In this document: positions 7,663 through 13,969 of the stretch, one piece after another | Position numbering within the stretch: position 1 is the first letter of the stretch | How the letters are laid out: each line of letters begins with the position of its first letter | Origin: an uncultured Oscillospiraceae bacterium | Lineage (GTDB): Bacteria; Bacillota; Clostridia; Oscillospirales; Oscillospiraceae | DNA: 35,488 nucleotides | Direction: 5' to 3' | Assembly: GCA_944385705.1 (NCBI GenBank) | Contig: CALWYF010000023.1 | Span: forward strand, 1 to 35,488 | Notes under the pieces: generated by a model | Databases searched by the model: none | What the model saw: the letters and a program-made list of their open reading frames with translations, nothing else | Told to the model about the DNA's origin: nothing | Program-made: the position numbers and the translations under genes

Positions 7663-7942
7663 TATTTTCTGATGTAAAGATTGTCTTTTTTGCTGGTCAA
7701 GTTTGTAACAATCCCGTCAACATCTTGTCAATGACATATATATTCCCATTAATTCCCATAAATGTATTTTTTGTTCATTGATGTGCAACATTTTATTTGG
7801 TACTGTTTTCCATTGAAATATCCCTGGTTTCTCTCCGCTTTCTCCCGCCGTTTTCAGGCCTTAGAGCCGGCATGAAAAGCCCTGGTTTTGCCCTGCCGTT
7901 TCTCTCCGGAGCAGCATTCATTCGGAAAAAAGGCGCAAAAAA
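7663..7942. other. Non-coding gap between fprA terminator and rnf promoter
   Basis: About 280 bp without a supported gene. The right part (7700-7800) is AT-rich and holds a direct repeat of ATTCCCATTA/ATTCCCATAA near 7743-7762. The left-flank side (7810-7940) is GC-richer and I see no motif in it. An open frame beginning at 7797 has no ribosome site and is a shadow of fprA further on. Confidence 0.6.
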
Positions 7943-7967
7943 CCCGGTTCCCAATAAGGGAACCGGG
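7943..7967 (-). terminator. Terminator of fprA
   Basis: A perfect 10-bp stem cccggttccc/gggaaccggg has a 5-nt loop. On the minus strand it is followed by a run of six T (A-run at 7937-7942). It lies 12 nt after the fprA stop. Confidence 0.9.
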
Positions 7968-7979
7968 CAAAAATTTACA

Positions 7980-9185
7980 TCAGGCTTTTATATCAGCCGC
8001 AATGGCGTCGGCCAGAGCTTCCAACTGGGAGAGCTGATCATCAGCCAAAGAGGACTTGACGGTGACGGTGTCCCCTATGAACTGGGTGTTTTTCAGTCCG
8101 GAGAGGATGTCCTTCATCTGCTTTCCGCTGGTAGGAGCCCAGCTGCCGTTCTCAATAAGAGCGATCTTGCGGCCCTGGAGGTTGTGGTTTGCGATGTCAT
8201 GGAGCAGGTTCTCCATGGTGACGAAGACCCCGGCGTTGTAGGTGGTGGCGGCAAAGACCAGGTGGCTGCACCTGAACGCATCGGAGAGGATATAGCTGGC
8301 GGGGGTAACGGAGGTATCGTACATACGCACCCGCACTCCCCTCTCCCAGAGCTTTACTGCCAGGATGTTGGCGGCGTTCTCGGTATGGCCGTAGACGGAA
8401 GCATAGGCCAGCATGACGCTTTTCTCCTCCGGGGCGTAGCTGCTCCACAGCAGGTACTTCTCCAAAAAGCTGCCGAAGCCTTCCCGCCACACGGGGCCGT
8501 GGAGGGGGCAGACCATAGCTATATCCAGCCCTGCAGCCTTTTTCAGGGCGCTCTGGACCTGGGGGCCATACTTGCCCACAATATTGGTATAGTAGCGGCG
8601 AGCCTCGTTAAGGTAGTCCTCCATAAAATCGGACTCATCGGCAAAGATGCGGCCGTTCAGAGCTCCGAAGGTACCGAAGGCGTCGGCGGAGAAGAGGATC
8701 TTTTCAGTCTTGTCGTAAGTCATCATGACCTCCGGCCAGTGGACCATAGGTGCCATGACGAAGGTAAACTCATGGCGGCCGGAGGAGAAGCTGCTCCCCT
8801 CCTTGACGGTGTCTATTCTGGAGCTCAGATCCAGTCCACGGAAGAACTGGGAGAGCATGGTCTTTATTTTATCGTTGCAGATGATGCGGGTCTCAGGGTG
8901 GCGGAGCATAAGGGACTCCACGGTAGCGGCGTGGTCCGGCTCCATATGGGAGATGACTAGGTAGTTCAGCTCCCGTCCTCCCAGAGCATAAGCAATGTTT
9001 TCGAAAAAGGTTTCATAAACTGCCTTGTCCACAGTGTCGAAGAGCACGGTCTTTTTATCCAGCAGTAAATAGGAATTGTAGGACACCCCGTCGGGCACCC
9101 CGTAAACTCCCTCAAAGCAGGCCAGGCGCCTGTCGTCTGCGCCTACCCAGATGAGATCGTCCATTACTTTTCTGGTGCAGTGCAT
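7980..9185 (-). CDS. fprA: Flavodiiron protein (FprA/NorV-type O2/NO reductase)
   Basis: Cytoplasmic scavenging enzyme reducing O2 to water or NO to N2O in anaerobes, fed by rubredoxin or coenzyme F420-like donors elsewhere. 401 residues in two domains: a metallo-beta-lactamase-like diiron domain (1 to about 250) with H80-x-E82-x-D84-H85 (SHMEPDHA), VHWPE, SADAFG and CPLHGPVWR ligand blocks, then a flavodoxin domain (about 255-400) beginning YASVYGHTENAA and containing ATTYNAG and ENGSWAP FMN loops. No rubredoxin domain is fused. The ATG at 9185 follows GGAGG with 9-nt spacing; a longer in-frame reading to 9227 has no ribosome site. It is divergent from the Crp/Fnr gene. Confidence 0.95.
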   Translation of the reverse strand: MHCTRKVMDDLIWVGADDRRLACFEGVYGVPDGVSYNSYLLLDKKTVLFDTVDKAVYETFFENIAYALGGRELNYLVISHMEPDHAATVESLMLRHPETRIICNDKIKTMLSQFFRGLDLSSRIDTVKEGSSFSSGRHEFTFVMAPMVHWPEVMMTYDKTEKILFSADAFGTFGALNGRIFADESDFMEDYLNEARRYYTNIVGKYGPQVQSALKKAAGLDIAMVCPLHGPVWREGFGSFLEKYLLWSSYAPEEKSVMLAYASVYGHTENAANILAVKLWERGVRVRMYDTSVTPASYILSDAFRCSHLVFAATTYNAGVFVTMENLLHDIANHNLQGRKIALIENGSWAPTSGKQMKDILSGLKNTQFIGDTVTVKSSLADDQLSQLEALADAIAADIKA

Positions 9186-9205
9186 ATCTCTGAACCTCCA
9201 CATAA

Positions 9206-9222
9206 ATGTCAGAATTATATCA
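9206..9222 (-). promoter_or_regulatory. fprA extended -10 promoter
   Basis: The minus strand reads TGATATAATTCTGACAT: an extended -10 (TGnTATAAT) without a good -35. It is 15/17 identical to the divergent element at 9275-9291, so the two form a mirrored pair. The leader would be about 22 nt. Confidence 0.55.
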
Positions 9223-9250
9223 CACATTATATTTTATTTCTTTTCATTTA

Positions 9251-9267
9251 GTTGTGGCATACGCAAC
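9251..9267. promoter_or_regulatory. Dyad between divergent fprA and crp promoters
   Basis: The imperfect palindrome GTTGTGGCATACGCAAC, with outer arms GTTG/CAAC, lies between the two mirrored -10 elements and upstream of the crp -10. It is a candidate site for the Crp/Fnr protein encoded next to it, by position only. Confidence 0.35.
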
Positions 9268-9274
9268 AGTTTCG

Positions 9275-9291
9275 TGCTATAATTCTGATAT
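9275..9291 (+). promoter_or_regulatory. crp-family gene extended -10 promoter
   Basis: TGCTATAATTCTGATAT contains an extended -10 (TGC then TATAAT at 9278-9283), with no clear TTGACA 17 nt upstream. The mirrored copy drives fprA. Confidence 0.6.
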
Positions 9292-9315
9292 ACTTTAAAA
9301 TAAGAAGAGGCGCTT

Positions 9316-9957
9316 ATGAGAGATATACAGCTTTTTGACGGCATCAGCCGGGAGAACCTTGAAGCCCTGCTCTCCTGCTTCAAGCCGGAGACTCGCAGTT
9401 TCAAAAAGGGAGAGACCATCTTGGTCTACTCAACCAGCCTGAAATATCTCTGTGTCCTCACCTCGGGGAAGGCCCATCTCTACTGCATGGACAGCGAGGG
9501 GGAATATGCTCTGCTGGAGCAGTACGGTCCCAGCGACATTTTCGGAGAAGTATTTGCCATGCCCTATGGGGATTTGGGCTACGCCGTGGAGGCCGACAGC
9601 GACTGTCAGGTGATGTTTATACCCTTTGACTGCATCTACGGCCGCTGTCCCAGAGCCTGCCGGCACCACAGTCAGCTCACCCGCAACCTTTTCGAGCTGT
9701 CGGCCCGGAAGGCGCAAAGCCTGTCGGTGCGGATAAACATGATAAGTAAGCGCTCTCTCCGGCGTAAACTCAGCGCCTATTTTGAATATCTCAGCGATCT
9801 GGCCGGCAGCCCCAGCTTCCGCCTGGACCAGAGCTTTTCCCAGCTGGCCAGCTATCTCTGTGCCGACCGTACCAGCATGATGCGGGAGCTGAGGAACATG
9901 TGCGATGAGGGACTGATAAGCCGAAAGGGCAGGGATATCACCCTGCTTAAAGTATAG
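9316..9957 (+). CDS. Crp/Fnr family transcriptional regulator with C-terminal-edge Cys cluster
   Basis: 213-residue cytoplasmic regulator. Residues 1-110 form a cyclic-nucleotide-binding-type beta-roll (FDGISREN..., GPSDIFGEVFA at 71-81). A dimerisation helix follows, then a winged helix near 150-212 with recognition region SQLASYLCADRTSMMRELRNM. Cys106, Cys111 and Cys115 with His117 and His118 cluster at the end of the sensor domain, a spacing seen in anaerobe Crp/Fnr proteins that could bind a metal, heme or Fe-S centre. The classical cAMP-pocket arginine pattern is not evident. AGAGG precedes the ATG. It is co-directional with the 127-residue gene 25 nt downstream and divergent from fprA, suggesting redox, O2 or NO control (inference). 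Confidence 0.9.
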   Translation: MRDIQLFDGISRENLEALLSCFKPETRSFKKGETILVYSTSLKYLCVLTSGKAHLYCMDSEGEYALLEQYGPSDIFGEVFAMPYGDLGYAVEADSDCQVMFIPFDCIYGRCPRACRHHSQLTRNLFELSARKAQSLSVRINMISKRSLRRKLSAYFEYLSDLAGSPSFRLDQSFSQLASYLCADRTSMMRELRNMCDEGLISRKGRDITLLKV

Positions 9958-9982
9958 ACTTTTTACAGACAGGGGGAACAAC

Positions 9983-10366
9983 ATGGCAGAAAAGAAATTT
10001 GCAGGCATCAAGGGCCCGGTAACAAGCCCGGAAGTGAACGCCGACTACCAGGCCGCCAGGACTTTTGACAAGGTTAAAGTGGGTAAGCTGGGAGTATATT
10101 ATCGGGACGGCTTTAAGATACGCTTTATGGACTACTCTCTTTTGGAGCGGGTCTTCATCCGCATCCAGGAGGTGAACGGCCGCATGTGCTGCGGCAACAC
10201 CATCTTTGCCTATTACCGGTTGGTTTTCGTATACGAAGGCCGTGAGATAGGCGACGCCATATCCGAGAACGAGCAGGCCATGGACGAGGCCCTGGCCCTG
10301 ATAAAGGAGCTGGCCCCCGCTTCCGTTGCCATAGGAGTGGCGGATAAGGCTGAGGTCCGGGCCTGA
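9983..10366 (+). CDS. Small protein of unknown function, cotranscribed with crp gene
   Basis: 127 residues, not assigned to a family I can name with confidence. It is soluble: no signal peptide or membrane helix. The middle (about 30-80) alternates hydrophobic and charged residues as in beta strands (KLGVYYRDGFKIRFMDY, FIRIQEVNGRMCCGN), includes a Cys-Cys pair at 69-70, and is followed by an acidic helix (ISENEQAMDEALALIKEL). A GGGGG run lies about 8 nt before the ATG. It is 25 nt after the Crp/Fnr gene and followed by a strong terminator, so the two likely form a bicistronic unit. Codon use matches the neighbours, which supports a real gene. A role linked to the regulator is inferred. Confidence 0.8.
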   Translation: MAEKKFAGIKGPVTSPEVNADYQAARTFDKVKVGKLGVYYRDGFKIRFMDYSLLERVFIRIQEVNGRMCCGNTIFAYYRLVFVYEGREIGDAISENEQAMDEALALIKELAPASVAIGVADKAEVRA

Positions 10367-10387
10367 GGGGAATTTGCCCCTTGAAAC

Positions 10388-10427
10388 TTTCCCCGGGGCT
10401 GCGGCAGGTACCGCAGCCCCGGGGAAA
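10388..10427 (+). terminator. Terminator of the crp-unknown gene unit
   Basis: A 17-bp stem (10388-10404 with 10411-10427), very GC-rich, has a 6-nt loop and is followed by ATATTTTTACTTTA. The minus side lacks a T-run, so it serves mainly the rightward unit. Confidence 0.85.
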
Positions 10428-10481
10428 TATTTTTACTTTATTCGATTTTATGTATTTTCTAATTTATATAATGTAGGCTCT

Positions 10482-11321
10482 TCAGGCCCGGCCGTCCTCA
10501 AAGGCCGCCATGATGCAGCCCTTTTCTCCGTAGAAGGAACAAAGTCCGGTAAAGGGAGCTATGCCGGTATCCAGCTGAGGCCAGCGGCCTTTCATTATAT
10601 TTTGCAGCTCCTTTGCCCCGCTCTCGTTGAAGCAGTGGGCAATGCGCAGCTTTCCTCCGGCATAGCCGGCTTCCTCCATTTCCCTGACTATTGCCTGGAT
10701 GGCCCGGCTCTGGCCCCGGCATTTGTGCAGCTGCTCCAGAGTACCCTGGTCGCTGGCCCGGCCCACTATCCGTATACCCAGCACTCCAACGGTCTTGGCC
10801 GCCAGGGGGCTTATGCGGCCGTTCCTGGCCAGATTGTCCACTCTCTCCAGCATGAACATCAGATGGCTGTGCTTCATGTATTCTCTGATGCGCCTGTCTA
10901 TCTCCTCAAAGTCCAGTCCCAGGCCGATGAGCTCACGGAGTTTTTCCATAATGAGCACCAGCTCCGGACCTGCCGAGAGGCTGTCAAGACAGCTGACCCG
11001 CCTGCCGGGATAGGTCTGCTCATACACTTCCTTTGCCTGAAGGCAGGCATTGTAACTGCCGGAAAGGCTGCTGGTGATGGCCACGGCAAATACGTTTTCC
11101 GCCTGGCCGAAAGCCTCCAGCCACTCCCCTACATTTGGGCAGGCAGTGCCGGAGCGGCCTTTGTAAGCCGCCAGCTCCTCCAGCATCAGGGCACAGTCCA
11201 GCTTCTCATCGTCCACATACTCCTTTTTGTCGGTGACTATCTTCAGCGGAACGCCGGCAAAGTCCACACCTGCAAAACTCAGGAGATTGCAGGAGGAATC
11301 GGCAACTATTTTATAACTCAT
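10482..11321 (-). CDS. DegV family fatty-acid-binding protein
   Basis: 279-residue cytoplasmic DegV/FakB-type protein, which binds one fatty acid and in known systems presents it to fatty acid kinase FakA. The marks are the N-terminal ADSSCNLL, TACPNVGEW (59-67, in place of the more common TSxP), ITSSLSGSYN (82-91) and DSLSAGPEL (113-121). The second lobe has the usual length. No fakA is present in the window. It is a single gene with a strong promoter (11371-11399), divergent from the second DUF1836 gene. The lipid specificity cannot be read from sequence. Confidence 0.9.
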   Translation of the reverse strand: MSYKIVADSSCNLLSFAGVDFAGVPLKIVTDKKEYVDDEKLDCALMLEELAAYKGRSGTACPNVGEWLEAFGQAENVFAVAITSSLSGSYNACLQAKEVYEQTYPGRRVSCLDSLSAGPELVLIMEKLRELIGLGLDFEEIDRRIREYMKHSHLMFMLERVDNLARNGRISPLAAKTVGVLGIRIVGRASDQGTLEQLHKCRGQSRAIQAIVREMEEAGYAGGKLRIAHCFNESGAKELQNIMKGRWPQLDTGIAPFTGLCSFYGEKGCIMAAFEDGRA

Positions 11322-11370
11322 GGCTATACCTCAACAGTCAGTTTGAATCGGTTTTTTAAAAACCTATATC

Positions 11371-11399
11371 ATAATATCAATATCCCTATATAAAGTCAA
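11371..11399 (-). promoter_or_regulatory. degV promoter
   Basis: Minus-strand TTGACT (11394-11399), a 17-nt spacer ending TGA and TATTAT (11371-11376). It stands back to back with the DUF1836 promoter 32 bp away, so one bound protein could affect both. Confidence 0.65.
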
Positions 11400-11431
11400 C
11401 ATTTGTTTTGTTAAATGGTTTTTTCTATCCG

Positions 11432-11460
11432 TTGACAAAGTTGGGCTTTGAACCTATAAT
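11432..11460 (+). promoter_or_regulatory. Perfect-consensus promoter of second DUF1836 gene
   Basis: TTGACA (11432-11437), a 17-nt spacer and TATAAT (11455-11460): an exact sigma-A consensus. It lies inside a longer in-frame reading from 11408, which rules that start out. Confidence 0.85.
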
Positions 11461-11509
11461 ATTGGATAAAGGAGCAGATTCCTTATTTATCGGAACGGAG
11501 CATTCTTAT

Positions 11510-12031
11510 ATGACACAGGAAAACAAGGAGCGGCTGGCCGCATCCATACGGGGCTTCCGCCTGCCCCGCTATAATGAGATACCCACTGTGGGCCTGTACC
11601 TGGAGCAGACGGCCAAATACATTTCGGAGATACTCTCCCCCCTGGAAGAGGGCTGCATGACCCCATCCATGATATCCAACTATGTAAAGAAAAAGCTCAT
11701 ATCCAGCCCGGTAAAAAAGCAATACAGCAGGGATCAGATAGTATATCTTTTCTTTGTTGCTGTAGCCAAAAACGTACTTAGTCTGGACAATCTGGACCGT
11801 TTTATCCGTATTCAGGAGCGCACCTATACCACGGAGCGGGCCTACAACTATTTCTGCGATGAGCTGGAGAACATACTCTTCTTTGTCTTCGGGCTGAAGG
11901 ACAGTCCCGACGCCGTGGGAACGGAGAACTCCGACGAGAAGATGATGCTGCGCTCGGCGATCATCTCTTTCTGCCATAAGATATATCTGGAGAAATGCTT
12001 TGAGCTTGGCGTGGACAGGACCGAAAATTGA
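11510..12031 (+). CDS. DUF1836 domain protein, MerR-like putative regulator (copy 2)
   Basis: 173-residue paralogue of the protein at 1982-2479. It has the same plan: LPRYNEIPTVGLYLEQ (18-33) and the helix-turn-helix-like TPSMISNYVKKKLISSPVKKQYSRDQI block (51-77). Sequence identity is modest, so this is an old duplication. GGAG at 11497-11500 lies 9 nt before the chosen ATG. An earlier in-frame ATG at 11408 is upstream of the promoter and is rejected. It is divergent from degV, as copy 1 is divergent from an acyl-ester-type hydrolase, and ends at a bidirectional terminator. Target genes are unknown. Confidence 0.87.
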   Translation: MTQENKERLAASIRGFRLPRYNEIPTVGLYLEQTAKYISEILSPLEEGCMTPSMISNYVKKKLISSPVKKQYSRDQIVYLFFVAVAKNVLSLDNLDRFIRIQERTYTTERAYNYFCDELENILFFVFGLKDSPDAVGTENSDEKMMLRSAIISFCHKIYLEKCFELGVDRTEN

Positions 12032-12065
12032 GTGCCAAGGGGAACAGGATAAATTTGGAAGTTTT

Positions 12066-12105
12066 GGAATTAAAAAGGCCGGGGTGTCCCGGCCTTTTTA
12101 ATTCC
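12066..12105. terminator. Bidirectional terminator
   Basis: An 18-bp stem (12066-12083 with 12088-12105) has a 4-nt loop, with A-run and T-run ends that serve both the DUF1836 gene and the convergent small gene. Confidence 0.9.
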
Positions 12106-12122
12106 ATATTTTACTGTTCAAC

Positions 12123-12371
12123 TCATGCCACCACGGAGGCTACCATATAGTCTATCTCATCCAGGCACAGTTCCCCGGCGGGCATGAAGTTCAGGCCCAG
12201 GACCTGGAAGGTATCGGCGTCCACATAGGCCTCGTACTTCTGCCAGTCGGTACGGAAGCTCACATAGTAGAGGCCGTCCTGCTTCTCTATATTGACCAGG
12301 TGAGCGTCGGCCCGGGAGATACCGGTGTCATTGAGGACGGCAGTAAGAGCGAATTCATAATTTCTATTCAT
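12123..12371 (-). CDS. Small PepSY-like protein
   Basis: 82 residues resembling a single PepSY-type module: an N-terminal helix (YEFALTAVLNDTGIS), then strands in NIEKQDGLYYVSFRTDWQKYEAYVDADTFQVLGL (about residues 27-60), the usual dipping 'protein-x-VDA-TG' layout. No signal peptide or membrane helix, unlike most PepSY proteins, so it is probably cytoplasmic. AAGGA lies about 10 nt upstream of the ATG. It is a single gene flanked by a terminator and a 235-bp non-coding region. The family call is by pattern and weak; function unknown. Confidence 0.72.
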   Translation of the reverse strand: MNRNYEFALTAVLNDTGISRADAHLVNIEKQDGLYYVSFRTDWQKYEAYVDADTFQVLGLNFMPAGELCLDEIDYMVASVVA

Positions 12372-12606
12372 AATTTTAATTTCCTTTCTTATTAGTCCGG
12401 GAGACCAGGGGCTTTGCTTTTTCTGTCTCCCTTGCTTTATGGCTTAAGAATACAGGCAAATTCTAAGAAAGGAATTAAACATAAAAATAACCAAATTAAT
12501 TTTTTGTTCATACCGGACTGTGTCCCGGTTCCCTATGCCGGGGCAAAAATGACCCGCCGTCCTACCGGCAGATAGGAACAGCGGGTCTTGAGAGAAGGAG
12601 AGATAG
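12372..12606. other. Non-coding gap with leader hairpins
   Basis: 235 bp without a gene. It holds a 7-bp stem gggagac/gtctccc (12399-12405 with 12425-12431) just upstream of the small gene's ribosome site, an AT-rich block (12440-12510) that may contain that gene's promoter though no good pair of boxes is visible, a hairpin near 12522-12543, and the cytidylate-kinase-like gene terminator at 12551-12587. Confidence 0.6.
12551..12587 (-). terminator. Terminator of the liv operon and kinase-like gene
   Basis: Outer stem gacccgc/gcgggtc (12551-12557 with 12581-12587) with an inner 5-bp stem tccta/tagga. On the minus strand ATTTTTG follows. It lies about 20 nt after the kinase-like stop codon. 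Confidence 0.7.
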
Positions 12607-13230
12607 CTATTTGATAAATCCCGGCAGCAGCCGGACGATTCTGTCCACGCAGCCCTCTTCGCCAAGAACTGCGGAGTCCAGGCTCAGATCATAGCCGGAC
12701 ACGTCCCGCCACTCCTCGCCGGTATAGTAGCGGTAGTAGCTGGAGCGGCGTTTGTCCTCCAGCCGTATATAGCGGCTTATCTCGCCGCTGGTCTTGGTGA
12801 GAGAGTAGGAGGCCACCCGCTCATGGCGGGCCTCCAGGGGAGCGTGTATGAAAACCCTCAGCACATTCGGCATGTCATGGAGCAGATAGTTCCCGCAGCG
12901 GCCCAGTATGATGCAGCTGCTGTTTGCCGCCAGGTCCTTGATTATCTTGGCCTGAAAGCTGAACAGATTTTTTGTGGAAATATAGTCGTCGCTGTCCGGA
13001 GGGAGTATCTCCCCGGTATACACCTTTTCCGCAGTGGAAAGCAGCTCCTTCAGGCCGATGCGCTCGTCGGCAGCGCCGAAAAGCCGCTCGTGTATGCCGC
13101 TGACCTCCGAGGCTTTGCGCAGCAGGTCTCTGTCATAGTAGGGTACTCCAAGAGCCTCCGACAGCTTTCTGGTGATATTATGGCCGCCGCTGCCGGTCTC
13201 ACGGGCGACGGTGATAACAAATTTTTCCAT
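12607..13230 (-). CDS. Cytidylate kinase-like P-loop protein
   Basis: 207 residues of the cytidylate-kinase-like family (Pfam Cytidylate_kin2 type), distinct from housekeeping Cmk. It has a P-loop ARETGSGGHNITRK at 9-22, a YYDRDLLRKAS segment (31-41), ILGRCGNYLL (about 107-116) and RVFIHAPLEARHERV followed by an Arg-rich lid (LEDKRRSSYYRYYTG). The phosphate acceptor is uncertain; some homologues are annotated as kinases without proof. AGGAGG lies 8 nt before the ATG. It starts 22 nt after livF and probably belongs to the same transcript, an unusual partner for an amino acid importer. Confidence 0.88.
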   Translation of the reverse strand: MEKFVITVARETGSGGHNITRKLSEALGVPYYDRDLLRKASEVSGIHERLFGAADERIGLKELLSTAEKVYTGEILPPDSDDYISTKNLFSFQAKIIKDLAANSSCIILGRCGNYLLHDMPNVLRVFIHAPLEARHERVASYSLTKTSGEISRYIRLEDKRRSSYYRYYTGEEWRDVSGYDLSLDSAVLGEEGCVDRIVRLLPGFIK

Positions 13231-13252
13231 ATCCCTGTCCTCCTTGTGACTG

Positions 13253-13957
13253 CTATGCGCCCAGATAGGCCTTGCGGACCCGGTCGTCTTCAGCCAGCTC
13301 CGAGGCTTTTCCGCTCATGGCGATGCAGCCCGTCTCCAGCACATAGGCCCTGTCGGAAATGGCAAGGGCCATTTTTGCGTTCTGCTCCACCAGCAGTATG
13401 GTTATGCCGCTGTCGTGAAGCTGCTGTATTATTGAGAATATCTCCTTTACCAGCAGGGGTGAAAGGCCCATGGAGGGCTCATCCATCAAAACTATTCTGG
13501 GGTCGGTCATCAGAGCTCTGCCGGTAGCCAGCATCTGCTGCTCGCCGCCGGAGAGAGTGCCTGCCAGCTGTTTCCACCGCTCTTTGAGCCGGGGAAAGTG
13601 GGAGTAGACCTTTTCCAGGTTTTCGTTTATCTTCTTCTGATCTTTAAGTATGTATGCGCCCATGCGCAGATTTTCTTCCACAGTCATGCGGGCAAACACA
13701 TGCCGGCCTTCCGGCACATGGGCAAGGCCCATATTGATTATTCTGTGAGGCGAGGCCTTCTGCAAATCCTGCCCGTCCAGCATCACTGTTCCGGAGGAGG
13801 CGGTGATAAGACCGGATATGGTGTGGAGGGTGGTGGTCTTTCCGGCGCCGTTTGCTCCTATGAGAGACACCAGCTCTCCCTCATCCACAGTGAGGGATAC
13901 ACCCTTCAGGGCATGGATAGCCCCGTAAAAAACGTTCAGATCCTTGATCTCCAGCAT
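13253..13957 (-). CDS. livF: Branched-chain amino acid ABC transporter, ATPase LivF
   Basis: Cytoplasmic ATP-binding subunit of a LIV-type high-affinity importer, 234 residues. Walker A GANGAGKTT (34-42), signature TLSGGEQQ, Walker B RIVLMDEPS and the switch His region following (LLVEQNAK) are all present. The length and short C-terminus match LivF, not LivG. AGGAGG lies 7 nt before the ATG. It is 12 nt downstream of livG, in the usual order. Confidence 0.96.
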   Translation of the reverse strand: MLEIKDLNVFYGAIHALKGVSLTVDEGELVSLIGANGAGKTTTLHTISGLITASSGTVMLDGQDLQKASPHRIINMGLAHVPEGRHVFARMTVEENLRMGAYILKDQKKINENLEKVYSHFPRLKERWKQLAGTLSGGEQQMLATGRALMTDPRIVLMDEPSMGLSPLLVKEIFSIIQQLHDSGITILLVEQNAKMALAISDRAYVLETGCIAMSGKASELAEDDRVRKAYLGA

Positions 13958-13969
13958 GGCTCTTCCTCC

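Noticed and set aside
7621-7680. Rex (NADH-sensing) operator at rnf
   Set aside because: No TTGTTAAnnnnTTAACAA-like sequence; the dyads seen do not match.
7797-8960. 387-codon plus-strand frame starting upstream of the fprA terminator
   Set aside because: No ribosome site, runs through a terminator and then antisense to fprA.
11408-11509. N-terminal extension of DUF1836 copy 2
   Set aside because: It would place a perfect TTGACA-17-TATAAT promoter inside the coding region; GGAG supports the ATG at 11510.
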